Part shown: positions 1 to 7,577 of the stretch, in pieces | Layout: the number at the start of each line of letters is the position of its first letter | How positions within the stretch are numbered: the stretch's first letter is position 1 | Assembly (NCBI GenBank): GCA_031401675.1 | Contig: JANNRR010000061.1 | Span: forward strand, 1-17,141 | DNA: 17,141 bases | Source of the DNA: JANNRR01 sp031401675 | GTDB lineage: Bacteria; Pseudomonadota; Alphaproteobacteria; Rhodobacterales; Rhodobacteraceae | Direction of reading: 5' to 3' | Made by a program: the position numbers and the translations under genes | Notes under the pieces: generated by a model | Told to the model about the DNA's origin: nothing | Database searches by the model: none | Seen by the model: the letters and a program-made list of their open reading frames with translations, nothing else

Positions 1-1245
1 CGGTGCATCCCGCGCCACAATGACCGCGCCCGGCACCCCGGTCACTCCCCGACCCCCCCAAGGACCCCCGGCGTGTCCCGTGCCCGAACGCCCACACCGG
101 CGCGCCCAAAATCCCTCCGGCACACACGGCGCATCCCATGCCGTAGACACCCTCTCCGGTGCATCCCGGGCCAGAATGACCACGCCCGGCACCCCCGGTC
201 ACCCTCCCGGGCCCCCGGCGCATCCTCCGCCTGAACACCCACCCCGGTGCATCCCGGGCCAGAATGACCGCGCCCGGCACTCCCGGTCACCCCTCAGGTC
301 CCCAAGGACGCCCGACGTATCCCGTGCCCGAGCGCCCACACCGGCGCGCCCGTCACCTCCCAGCACATCCAACGCATCCCATGCCCGAACGCCCACCTCC
401 TGCGGAGCCCCCGCGCGAACGTCCACCTCCGGCACGCCCGATACCCTCCGGCACCCCCGTGCATTCCACGCCCGGACCGCCCACGCTCGGCGCATCCCGC
501 GCCAAAGTGCCATCCCCGGCGCATCCCGTGCCCGAACGCCCACACCGGTGCACCCGAAATCCCCCCGGCACACACGGCGCATCCCATGCCGTAAACACCC
601 TCTCCGGTGCATCCCGGGCCAGTATGACCACGTGCGGCACCCCGGTCACCCTCCCGGGCCCCCGGCGCAGCCTGCGCCCGAAGGCCCGCACCTGCCCCTC
701 GGGCACCCCCGGCCCCTCCCACGCCCGAACGCCCATACCAGGCTCTCCCGGCACTAACGGCGCATCCCACGCCCGAACGCCCACACCGGCGCACCCGGCA
801 TCCCCCCGGGCACACACAGTGCATCCCATGCCGTAAACACCCACCCCGGTGCATCCCGGGCCAGAATGACCACGTGCGGCACCCCCGGTCACCCCTCAGG
901 TCCCCAAGGACCCCCGACGTATCCCGTGCTCGAGCGGCCACATCTGGTCTGCCCGTCACCCCCCCCAGCACATCCAACGCATCCCATGCCCAGACGCCCA
1001 CCCCCGGCGGACCCCACGCGCGAACGCCAAAATCCGGCACGCCCGATACCCTCCGGCACCCCCGTGCATTCCGCGCCCGTGCCGCCCACCCCCGCTTCTC
1101 CCACCACCCACCCCGGCACATCCCGTGCCCGAACGCCCGCACCGGGGCACCCGGCATCCCCCCGGCACACCCGGCGCGCCCCTGGACCAAACGCACACCC
1201 CCGGGGCGCATCCCACACCCGCTACACCCCTCACCCGCCGGCGCA
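1..1245. repeat. Degenerate GC-rich mosaic repeat array (unit around GCATCCC)
   Basis: This long stretch holds no gene I can support. The plus strand is strongly C-rich and built from a degenerate unit of about 31 bases, roughly GGYGCATCCCRYGCCCGAAC followed by GCCCACNCCGG. I count 16 exact GCATCCC heptamers (at 5, 131, 161, 249, 374, 492, 521, 579, 609, 762, 798, 821, 851, 979, 1154, 1208) plus several one-base variants. Variant units differ after the core (ATGCCGTA, GGGCCAGAATGACC, GTGCCCGA). Units are unevenly spaced, and higher-order copies exist: about 246-478 recurs at 848-1084, and about 111-226 recurs at 557-672. Long open frames on both strands follow from GC richness; none has a convincing start or family. 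The array is cut by the left edge and stops just before the promoter of the next gene. Function unknown. Confidence 0.85.
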
Positions 1246-1257
1246 GCCGAACCCCGA

Positions 1258-1285
1258 TTGTAACCGGCGGTGCCGGGCCTATAAC
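1258..1285 (+). promoter_or_regulatory. Candidate promoter for the moaB/cinA-like operon
   Basis: TTGTAA (1258-1263) and TATAAC (1280-1285) are separated by 16 bases, matching 4/6 and 5/6 of the sigma-70 hexamers. This is the first non-repetitive sequence after the array. The -10 box lies inside a short inverted repeat, GGCCT-ATAAC-AGGCC (1276-1290), which could be a regulator site or chance. Transcription would start near 1292, about 19 bases before the start codon. Confidence 0.45.
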
Positions 1286-1310
1286 AGGCCTGCAACTGAT
1301 CGGAGCCGCC

Positions 1311-2042
1311 ATGCCCAACCCCACCGCCGCCATGCTGGTGATCGGCGACGAGATCCTGTCGGGGCGCACCCGCGATGCCAACATGCATTATCTGGCCGGC
1401 GAACTGACCAAGCACGGCATCGACCTCGGCGAGGTCCGGGTGGTGGCCGACCAGCATCCGGCCATCGTCGCGGCAATCAACAGCCTGCGGGCCGGTTTCG
1501 ATCATCTGTTCACCTCGGGCGGGATCGGGCCGACCCATGACGACATCACCGCCGATGCGGTGGCCGCCGCCTGCGGCGTGGCCATCGACGTGCGCGCCGA
1601 TGCCCGCGCCATCCTTGCCGCGCATTACACCCGCTCGGGGTTGCAACTGAATGCGGCGCGGCTGCGCATGGCCCGCATTCCCGACGGGGCCCGGCTGATC
1701 GACAATCCGGTTTCGGCGGCGCCGGGGTTCAGCCTCGGCAATGTCCACGTCATGGCCGGGGTGCCCAACATCTTTCAGGCGATGCTGGCCAGCCTGCTGC
1801 CGACGCTGACCGGCGGCCAGCCGGTGCTCAGCCTGACCCTTCGCATCGATCGTGGCGAGGGTGACATTGCCGGGCCGCTCGGGGCGCTGGCCGCCGAATT
1901 TTCCGACCTGTCGTTCGGCTCCTATCCCTTTGTCCGCGACGGGGCCTACGGTGCCAACATCGTGATCCGCGGCCCCGATCCGGCCCGTCTGAACCTGGGG
2001 ATGGCGCGGCTGCAGGCGCTGTTTCCGGACGGGCAGCGGTGA
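1311..2042 (+). CDS. MoaB/Mog (CinA N-terminal-type) molybdopterin-binding domain protein
   Basis: A 243-residue stand-alone protein of the COG1058 kind, often annotated as competence/damage-inducible protein A. The fold is that of molybdopterin-binding enzymes. Visible motifs are GDEILSGRTRDAN (residues 12-24) and TSGGIGPTHDD (68-78), the family's two characteristic glycine/acid motifs. The C-terminal amidohydrolase domain of full-length CinA is absent, so nicotinamide-nucleotide deamidation should not be assumed. The start is ATG 1311 with GGAG at 1302-1305; an upstream in-frame extension runs into the repeat array and is unlikely. The stop overlaps the next gene's GTG, implying translational coupling. 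The exact substrate is unknown for this subfamily. Confidence 0.85.
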   Translation: MPNPTAAMLVIGDEILSGRTRDANMHYLAGELTKHGIDLGEVRVVADQHPAIVAAINSLRAGFDHLFTSGGIGPTHDDITADAVAAACGVAIDVRADARAILAAHYTRSGLQLNAARLRMARIPDGARLIDNPVSAAPGFSLGNVHVMAGVPNIFQAMLASLLPTLTGGQPVLSLTLRIDRGEGDIAGPLGALAAEFSDLSFGSYPFVRDGAYGANIVIRGPDPARLNLGMARLQALFPDGQR

Positions 2043-2767
2043 CGCCGACAGCGGCCGACCTGATCGCCGCACTTGATGCCACCTGGCCCGCCGCCTCGTT
2101 CCTGTCGCAGGGCGGCTGGCTGCTGCGACAGGGCCTTGGCGGCGGCCAGCGGGTGTCGGCTGCGACGTGGAAAGCGCCAAACTCGCCTGGGCCGGGCCGC
2201 GCCGATATTGCAGTGGCCGAAGCGGCGATGGCGGCGCTGGACCAGCCGCCGCTGTTCATGATCCGCGACGGCGACGGGCCCCTCGATCAGGCGCTGGCGG
2301 CGGCCGGATACCGCCGGCACGACCCGGTGGCGCTCTATCTCGGGGCCACCGCAGCGCTGGCCGATCCCGCACCGGAACCGCTGGCGGCCTTTGCGCTGTG
2401 GCCACCCTTGGCGATCGTCCGCGACATCTGGGCCGAAGCCGGGATCGGCCCGGCCCGGCTGGCGGTGATGCACCGCGCCGCCGGGCCAAAGACTGCCATT
2501 CTCGGGCGCACTGGCCCCCGCGCCGCCGGTGCCGCCTTTGTCGCCCTGCACGGCCAGATGGCGATGCTGCACGCGCTCGAGGTGCGCCCGGCCCTGCGGC
2601 GGCAGGGAACCGCCGGCCACATCATGCGCCACGCCGCTGCCTGGGCCCGCGATCAGGGTGCGGCCTGGCTGTCGCTGGCGGTTCTGGCCAGCAACGACGC
2701 GGCCCGCATTCTCTATGCTTCTCTTGGAATGTCGGTTGTGGGACACTATCACTACCGTCAGAAGTGA
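2039..2767 (+). CDS. GNAT family N-acetyltransferase
   Basis: A 242-residue protein with a C-terminal GNAT domain. The acetyl-CoA pyrophosphate loop is visible as LEVRPALRRQGTAG (about 180-193), followed by a helix and the late motif LASNDAARILYASLGM (216-231), typical of the fold. The first 115 residues are alanine-rich and less recognisable; they may form a second, degenerate GNAT-like half. The start is GTG 2039, sharing GTGA with the upstream stop; no strong independent ribosome-binding site is visible. The acceptor substrate cannot be deduced. Coupling to a MoaB-like protein upstream and an envelope protein downstream does not identify it. Confidence 0.85.
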   Translation: MTPTAADLIAALDATWPAASFLSQGGWLLRQGLGGGQRVSAATWKAPNSPGPGRADIAVAEAAMAALDQPPLFMIRDGDGPLDQALAAAGYRRHDPVALYLGATAALADPAPEPLAAFALWPPLAIVRDIWAEAGIGPARLAVMHRAAGPKTAILGRTGPRAAGAAFVALHGQMAMLHALEVRPALRRQGTAGHIMRHAAAWARDQGAAWLSLAVLASNDAARILYASLGMSVVGHYHYRQK

Positions 2768-3816
2768 GCCCCAAGAGGCCAGAGCAGGTGCACGCCAGCG
2801 GCAACACATCGGCAGGTCCTGCCAACCGGGCCGGCCAACTGACCGGGCTGGCGCTGGCGTTTTCGTTGCTGGCCCCGCCCTTGGCCGCCTTTACCCTGAC
2901 CTTTCCCGGCGGTGCCGCCACCACCGCCGAGCGGGTCGAGGCGCTGGGCAGCTACCGGATGCCGATCAGCCCGTGGCGCGACGGCGGCGCCGCGGTGCTG
3001 GCGCTGGAAGGCCCGATCCGCCAGACCGCAGTCCGGCTGCCGTCGGGCAGCCTGACCACCTTGCAGCTTCTGACGCCGCTCAGGGCGCAACTGCTGGCCG
3101 CCGGGTTCCGGGTGCTGTTCGAATGCAGCGGCCCGGACTGCGGCGGCTTCGATTTCCGCTATGAAACCGAAGTGTTGCCGGAACCCGACATGCATATCGA
3201 TCTGGGCGATTTCCGCTATCTGGCGGCCGAACGCATCCAGGGCACACGGCGCGAACATCTCAGCCTGTTCGTCAGTCGCAGTTCCGAAAGCGGCTTTGTT
3301 CAGGTGTTTCAGGTCGGCACCGCCGCCGTCACCCCGTCCGGCAGCACGGCACCGGACCCAGCGGCAGAGCCCGATCCCGCAGACACCACAGACCCCGCCG
3401 ATTCCGCCCCGCCGGAGCCGCAGCCCGCAGTCGCCACCGGCCCGCTTGCATCAGCGCTCGAGGCGGGCGGCTCGGTGCCCCTGGATGATCTGGCGTTTCC
3501 GTCCGGTTCGGCCGAACTGGCCCCCGGCACCTACGCCTCGCTGGCCGAACTTGCCGCCTATCTGGCCGCCGATCCGGCCCGGCAGGTACTGCTGGTCGGC
3601 CACACCGATGCCGCAGGGCGGCTTGATGGCAACATCGCCCTGTCCCGCCGCCGCGCCGCCTCGGTGCAGGAACGGCTGGTCACCGAGTTTGGCGTGGCCC
3701 GCGCCCAGATCGGGGCAGAGGGCGTCGGCTATCTGGCCCCACGCGCCAGCAACCTGACCGAAGCCGGCCGCACCCGGAACCGACGGGTCGAGGTGGTGCT
3801 GACCTCGACCCCTTGA
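2764..3816 (+). CDS. Exported OmpA-family protein with DUF4892-like N-terminal domain
   Basis: A 350-residue envelope protein. Residues 27-43 are a hydrophobic signal segment ending PLAA, after an unusually long polar leader. Residues about 45-186 resemble DUF4892: a charge/glycine pattern, LLAAGFRVLFEC, a cysteine pair (C121, C126) and a RYLAAER segment. A Pro/Ala/Asp-rich linker (190-228) leads to an OmpA C-terminal domain (245-347) with GHTD (279-282), LSRRRA and the NRRVEVVL ending; D282 and R297 sit where the family binds the peptidoglycan diaminopimelate. It probably tethers the outer membrane or periplasmic proteins to the wall. The start chosen is GTG 2764 (GTGA overlap with the GNAT stop); GTG 2788, behind an AGAGG, would give a more usual signal peptide. 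Confidence 0.82.
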   Translation: MSPKRPEQVHASGNTSAGPANRAGQLTGLALAFSLLAPPLAAFTLTFPGGAATTAERVEALGSYRMPISPWRDGGAAVLALEGPIRQTAVRLPSGSLTTLQLLTPLRAQLLAAGFRVLFECSGPDCGGFDFRYETEVLPEPDMHIDLGDFRYLAAERIQGTRREHLSLFVSRSSESGFVQVFQVGTAAVTPSGSTAPDPAAEPDPADTTDPADSAPPEPQPAVATGPLASALEAGGSVPLDDLAFPSGSAELAPGTYASLAELAAYLAADPARQVLLVGHTDAAGRLDGNIALSRRRAASVQERLVTEFGVARAQIGAEGVGYLAPRASNLTEAGRTRNRRVEVVLTSTP

Positions 3817-3888
3817 TGTGTGTGCGGGGAGAACATCACCAGAATCGCCTCCACCCTCACCACCTGCTTCATCGTTCAAAGTGATAGA

Positions 3889-4154
3889 CCCGGGCCGATC
3901 AGTTGGCCTGCCAGTGGCTGGACAACCGGCCCGTTGCCTGAGAGCGCAAGCGAAAGGGTGATGAGCGCCCGGAAATCCTCCGGTGGAGGATTTCAGCGAA
4001 GAACGCCCGCGCCGTGTGCGGGCCGGGGGGGGGTGGGCTTGGTGCCGTGCTCGGGAAATCGGGGCGCGCCTGGCTGGGCGGGCGCGCACTATAGCGCCTG
4101 TCAAGCGGCAGGCAGGCGCGCCACGATTTGATTGAAATCAAATCGGGCAAGAAG
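3889..4154 (+). repeat. Dispersed structured intergenic repeat, copy A (long form)
   Basis: The 411-base gap between the convergent OmpA and LysR genes (3817-4227) has no gene and is mostly this element. It matches 9652-9851 almost end to end, from CCCGGGCCGATCAGTTGGCC to the final CAAGAAG. Parts in order: a hairpin with AGT loop near 3908-3922; a GC-GCAA-GC mini-hairpin; an insert of about 66 bases absent from copy B; TCGGGAAATCGGGGCGCGCC; outer arms GGCGCGCCTG (4063-4072) and CAGGCGCGCC (4113-4122); an inner stem GCCTGTC-AAGC-GGCAGGC (4096-4113); and the terminal palindrome CGATTTGATT-GA-AATCAAATCG (4124-4145). The reverse strand is open in both copies, but the middle is read in different frames, so coding is unlikely. 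It could be a structured RNA, a transcription-end element or a small non-autonomous element. Confidence 0.85.
3972..3994. other. Perfect 10-bp hairpin within the copy A insert
   Basis: GAAATCCTCC (3972-3981), loop GGT, then GGAGGATTTC (3985-3994): a perfect inverted repeat. It lies in the segment that distinguishes copy A from copy B. A second hairpin, CCCGC with GCGGG (about 4007-4023), follows. The element may be modular, gaining or losing hairpins as units. No T-run follows, so a Rho-independent terminator is not evident. Confidence 0.7.
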
Positions 4155-4227
4155 AAAAGGTCCACAAGTCTCGAGTGAGTTCCGGTCTGGCTCATCCCCA
4201 CCCAGACCCATGCCTGCCACCGCCCCC

Positions 4228-5133
4228 CTACCAGGCGTCCGGCCCCTTGTCGGCGAACTGCCCGGCCAGAAAGTCGATGAAGGCCCGGACCTTCGGCTGG
4301 GTAAAGCGCCCCGGCGGATAGACCGCATAGATGCCCTGAACTTCCACCGGCAGATCCGGGATCGCCTCTTCGACCAGCCCGGCCTTCATCGCATCGGAAT
4401 AGAGGAAGCTCGGCAGATAAGCGATGCCAAGGCCCGAGATGGCGGCATTCAACAGCGACTGCCCGTCATTGACCGTCAGCCAGCCCGCCGTGCGCACCTG
4501 CCGCTTTTCACCCGACGGCGCGGTCAGCTTCCAGACGTTGCCCGAAGCCTGATTCGAATAGTGCAAAAGCTTGTGATCGTTCAGATCGTCGATCTTTTCC
4601 GGCCGCCCGAAGCGCTGGAAATAGGTCGGTGCCGCGATCATCCGCTTGGTGGCTTCGGTCAGCTTGCGGGCCCGCAGCGTGCTGTCTTCCAGCTCGCCAA
4701 TGCGGATCGCCATGTCGAAGCCTTCCGAGATCAGTTCAACATAGCGGTTGTTCAGCACCATGTTCACGGTGATATCGGGATATTCCGTCAGGAAGTCGCC
4801 CAGAACCGGCGACAGCAGGCTGACCCCGAAATCGGTCGCGACCGAGATTCGCAGCAGCCCCGAAGGTGCCGTCTGCATCGAGGTGACCAGCGCATCCGCC
4901 TCGCCCGCATCGTTCAGAACGCGGCGGGCACGGTCATAGTAGGCCAGGCCGATCTCGGTCGGGGATACCCGTCGGGTCGTGCGGTTCAAGAGCCGTGCAC
5001 CCAGCCGAGCCTCCAGCGCCGAGACGTGCTTCGATACGGCGGATTTGGAGATCCCCATCTTCTTGGCCGCATCGGTAAATCCGCCCTGGTCTACCACCGT
5101 GGCGAAAGCTTCCATCTCAGTCAGTCGGTCCAT
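4228..5133 (-). CDS. LysR-family transcriptional regulator
   Basis: A 301-residue LTTR of normal length. The N-terminal winged helix-turn-helix (1-60) has the standard pattern: MEAFATVVDQGGFTDAA, KSAVSKHVSALEARLG and LLNRTTRRVSPTEIG. The C-terminal effector domain (about 90-295) includes LRISVATDFG and a GLGIAYLPSF segment. It most resembles the DmlR/CrgA-like branch, whose effectors are rarely predictable. The start is ATG 5133 with AAAAGG seven or so bases upstream. It lies 351 bases downstream of fadH on the same strand and converges with the OmpA operon across repeat copy A. It might regulate fadH or itself, but nothing in the sequence proves a target. Confidence 0.92.
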   Translation of the reverse strand: MDRLTEMEAFATVVDQGGFTDAAKKMGISKSAVSKHVSALEARLGARLLNRTTRRVSPTEIGLAYYDRARRVLNDAGEADALVTSMQTAPSGLLRISVATDFGVSLLSPVLGDFLTEYPDITVNMVLNNRYVELISEGFDMAIRIGELEDSTLRARKLTEATKRMIAAPTYFQRFGRPEKIDDLNDHKLLHYSNQASGNVWKLTAPSGEKRQVRTAGWLTVNDGQSLLNAAISGLGIAYLPSFLYSDAMKAGLVEEAIPDLPVEVQGIYAVYPPGRFTQPKVRAFIDFLAGQFADKGPDAW

Positions 5134-5134
5134 T

Positions 5135-5158
5135 GTGCACCTTTTGAATACTTTGCAC
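5135..5158 (-). promoter_or_regulatory. Inverted repeat just upstream of the lysR-type gene
   Basis: GTGCA (5135-5139) and TGCAC (5154-5158) are 5-base arms around a 14-base spacer, directly in front of the start codon and overlapping the ribosome-binding site. LysR proteins often bind dyads near their own promoters, so an autoregulatory site is possible. The arms are short and chance cannot be excluded. Confidence 0.25.
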
Positions 5159-5377
5159 GTCTCGGAACCGTTATTGCCCCCAAATCAGGCGAGATTGTGG
5201 GGCGGGATCGTCAAGATCAGGGTTTTGTCGCGGACCGTTCAGGGCAGCGAAACAGCATCAAGGCAAACCCGTCCGCATCCCCGCACCCTGCCGCCCGTTG
5301 GAACCATTGCGCGAAGCCAACTTCACGCAATTTGAGTCAGATCTCGCTTCACGTTGCAGCACATATCCTGCGGGGTA

Positions 5378-5461
5378 CGTCCGCTGGTGCGCCACCGGTT
5401 CGAGTGCCGGAGGCCGCGGAGGGTGCAAAACCCCCACCGGCCCCGAAGCAGCAGGCGGACG
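5378..5461. other. Possible structured RNA or 3' UTR fold between fadH and the lysR-type gene
   Basis: The 351-base gap 5134-5484 holds no supportable gene. Within it, CGTCCGC (5378-5384) pairs with GCGGACG (5455-5461), closing 84 bases. Inside are CCGG-TTCGAGTG-CCGG (5395-5410) and an interrupted stem with GGCCG/CGGCC outside and GGGT-GCAAA-ACCC at the tip (about 5412-5441). Together this resembles a three-way junction. If transcribed with fadH it would be read from the minus strand as a 3' UTR. The rest of the gap shows nothing else I recognise. Confidence 0.3.
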
Positions 5462-5484
5462 ATTTCACCTGATCGCATCCGACA

Positions 5485-7512
5485 TCACAGCCCCGCCGCC
5501 AGCCGCGCCCCCTGATCGATGGCGCGCTTGGCGTCCAGTTCGACCGCCTTGTCTGCCCCGCCGATCAGATGATGTGCCATGCCCTGTGCCTTCAGCGCCT
5601 CCGACAGGCTGCGGTGCGGCACCTGCCCGGCGCACAAGACCACAGTGTCGGCATCGATCAGCGTCGGGGAATCGCGCGACGCCCCGAAACTGACATGCAG
5701 GCCGCGCGCATCGATATGTTCATAATTCACCCCGCCCAACAGCTTCACCCCCTTCATCTGCAGACCGGCGCGGTGAATCCAGCCGGTGGTCTTGCCCAGG
5801 GACCGCCCCGGCTTTTCCGCCTTGCGCTGCAACAGCGTGACCTGCCGCGCCGGGGCTGTCGGGCGCGGCCCGCCGGGGGCCAGACCGCCGGGCGTAAGCG
5901 CCGGATCGCCCACCCCCCACTCGCGCTGCCACAGCGCCAGATCCTCGGTCGGGCTGACCCCGTCGTGAACCAGATAGCCGGCCACATCAAAGCCGATGCC
6001 GCCGGCCCCGATCACCGCGACATGCCTGCCCGGATTGACCCGGCCGCGCAGCACATCGATATAGCTGACCACGTTCGGGCCGTCCTGCCCGGCAATCCCG
6101 GGGTCGCGCGGCAGCACCCCGGTGGCCAGGATGACCGTGTCATACCCGGCCAGCAGCGCCGGCCTCGCCTCGGTGCCCAGATGCAGCGTGATGCCGGCGG
6201 CGGCGACCTCGGTCTGATACCAGCGAACCAGCCCGTGAAACTCTTCCTTGCCCGGCACCGCCTTGGCCAGGTTCAGCTGCCCGCCCAGTTCCGCCGCGCG
6301 CTCGTAAAGCGTCACCTGATGCCCGCGCCCGGCCGCCACCAGCGCCGCCGACAGTCCGGCAGGCCCGGCCCCGACCACCGCCACCCGCTTGACGGCCCGC
6401 GCCGGGGCATAGGTCAGCACGGTTTCATGACAGGCGCGCGGATTGACCAGACAGCTCGCGATCCTGCCGCTGAAGGTATGGTCCAGACAGGCCTGATTGC
6501 AGGCGATGCAGGGCGCGATGTCGCCAGCCCGCCCCGCCGCCGCCTTGGCCACGAACGCAGCATCCGCCAGGAACGGCCGGGCCATCGACACCATGTCGGC
6601 GCAGCCCTCCGCCAGCAGCCGTTCCGCAACCTCGGGCGTGTTGATCCGGTTCGAGGTGATGACCGGGATCGACACCTGCCCCATCAGCCGCTTCGTCACC
6701 CAGGCAAACGCCGCCCGCGGCACAGACGTGGCAATCGTCGGCACCCGCGCCTCGTGCCAGCCGATGCCGGTGTTGAGAATGCTGGCCCCCGCCGCCTCGG
6801 CCGCCTTTGCCAGCAGCACGACCTCGTCCCAGGTCGAGCCATCGGGGATCAGATCGATCATCGACAACCGGTAGATCAGGATGAAATCCGCCCCCACCGC
6901 CGCCCGTACACGGCGCACCACCTCGACCGGCAACCGCATCCGGTTTTCGTAAGACCCGCCCCAGCGGTCCGTGCGCCGGTTGGTGTGGGTGACCAGGAAC
7001 TGGTTCAGAAAGTACCCCTCCGACCCCATGACCTCGACGCCGTCATACCCCGCATCGCGCGCCCGCGCGGCCGCGGTCACGATATCGGCGATCTGCTTTT
7101 CGATCCCCGCCTCGTCCAGCTCCTTCGGCGCAAACGGCGATATCGGCGATTTCAGCGCCGAGGCCGACACGCACTCCGGCCCGTAGGCATAGCGCCCGGC
7201 ATGCAGGATCTGCATCGCGATCCGGCCGCCCTCGTCATGCACCTGCGTCGTCACCCGCCGGTGATTGGCAATATCGGCTGCAGTGAACAGCCCCGCCGCC
7301 CCGGGAAACACCCCGCCCTCGCGGTTCGGTGCCATGCCGCCGGTGACCATCAGGCCCACACCGCCCCGCGCCCGTTCGCCGTAGAACGCCGCCACCCGGG
7401 CCCAATCACCAGCCTCCTCCAGCCCGGTATGCATCGACCCCATCAGCACCCGGTTCTTCAGCCGGGTAAAGCCAAGGTCCAGGGGTGCCAGCATGTTGGG
7501 ATACAGGGTCAC
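5485..7512 (-). CDS. fadH: NADPH-dependent 2,4-dienoyl-CoA reductase
   Basis: A 675-residue flavoprotein, close to the 672 residues of E. coli FadH. It reduces 2,4-dienoyl-CoA during beta-oxidation of unsaturated fatty acids in the cytoplasm. Domains: an Old Yellow Enzyme-type FMN barrel (about 1-330); a 4Fe-4S site C335, C338, C342, C354 (CIACNQAC then CLVN); an FAD Rossmann motif VAVVGAGPAGLSAA (about 374-387); and an NADPH motif VAVIGAGGIG. Y167 and H253 align with the known catalytic Tyr166 and His252. The start is GTG 7512, preceded by an excellent GGAGG five bases upstream. Only 65 bases separate it from the TauE-type gene, so the two may be co-transcribed. Paralogous dimethylamine/trimethylamine dehydrogenase-like enzymes share the layout, but the catalytic pair favours FadH. 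Confidence 0.9.
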   Translation of the reverse strand: MTLYPNMLAPLDLGFTRLKNRVLMGSMHTGLEEAGDWARVAAFYGERARGGVGLMVTGGMAPNREGGVFPGAAGLFTAADIANHRRVTTQVHDEGGRIAMQILHAGRYAYGPECVSASALKSPISPFAPKELDEAGIEKQIADIVTAAARARDAGYDGVEVMGSEGYFLNQFLVTHTNRRTDRWGGSYENRMRLPVEVVRRVRAAVGADFILIYRLSMIDLIPDGSTWDEVVLLAKAAEAAGASILNTGIGWHEARVPTIATSVPRAAFAWVTKRLMGQVSIPVITSNRINTPEVAERLLAEGCADMVSMARPFLADAAFVAKAAAGRAGDIAPCIACNQACLDHTFSGRIASCLVNPRACHETVLTYAPARAVKRVAVVGAGPAGLSAALVAAGRGHQVTLYERAAELGGQLNLAKAVPGKEEFHGLVRWYQTEVAAAGITLHLGTEARPALLAGYDTVILATGVLPRDPGIAGQDGPNVVSYIDVLRGRVNPGRHVAVIGAGGIGFDVAGYLVHDGVSPTEDLALWQREWGVGDPALTPGGLAPGGPRPTAPARQVTLLQRKAEKPGRSLGKTTGWIHRAGLQMKGVKLLGGVNYEHIDARGLHVSFGASRDSPTLIDADTVVLCAGQVPHRSLSEALKAQGMAHHLIGGADKAVELDAKRAIDQGARLAAGL

Positions 7513-7577
7513 GACTTCCTCCGGGTTGCGCCGGCAGGATGGCTTGCGGCGCCCGGCCTGTCACGCAAAACCCGGCG

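Noticed and set aside
1..1245. Possible CRISPR array
   Set aside because: Units are degenerate, spacing is irregular, intervals are themselves related, and no cas genes are present.
1311..2042. Full-length CinA nicotinamide-nucleotide amidohydrolase
   Set aside because: Only the N-terminal MoaB-like part is present; the C-terminal amidase domain is missing, so cinA was not assigned.
294..2180. Long minus-strand open frame spanning the array and the MoaB-like gene (628 codons)
   Set aside because: It opposes a well-supported gene, its C-terminal half is a translation of the repeat array, and no family motif is present.
3833..3888. Rho-independent terminator directly after the OmpA gene
   Set aside because: No GC stem with a T-run is visible before repeat copy A begins; the repeat itself may end transcription, but that is unproven.
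5391..5418. tRNA-like T-arm (CCGG-TTCGAGT-GCCGG)
   Set aside because: No matching acceptor, D or anticodon arms and no CCA context; the surrounding fold is better described as an unrelated hairpin set.
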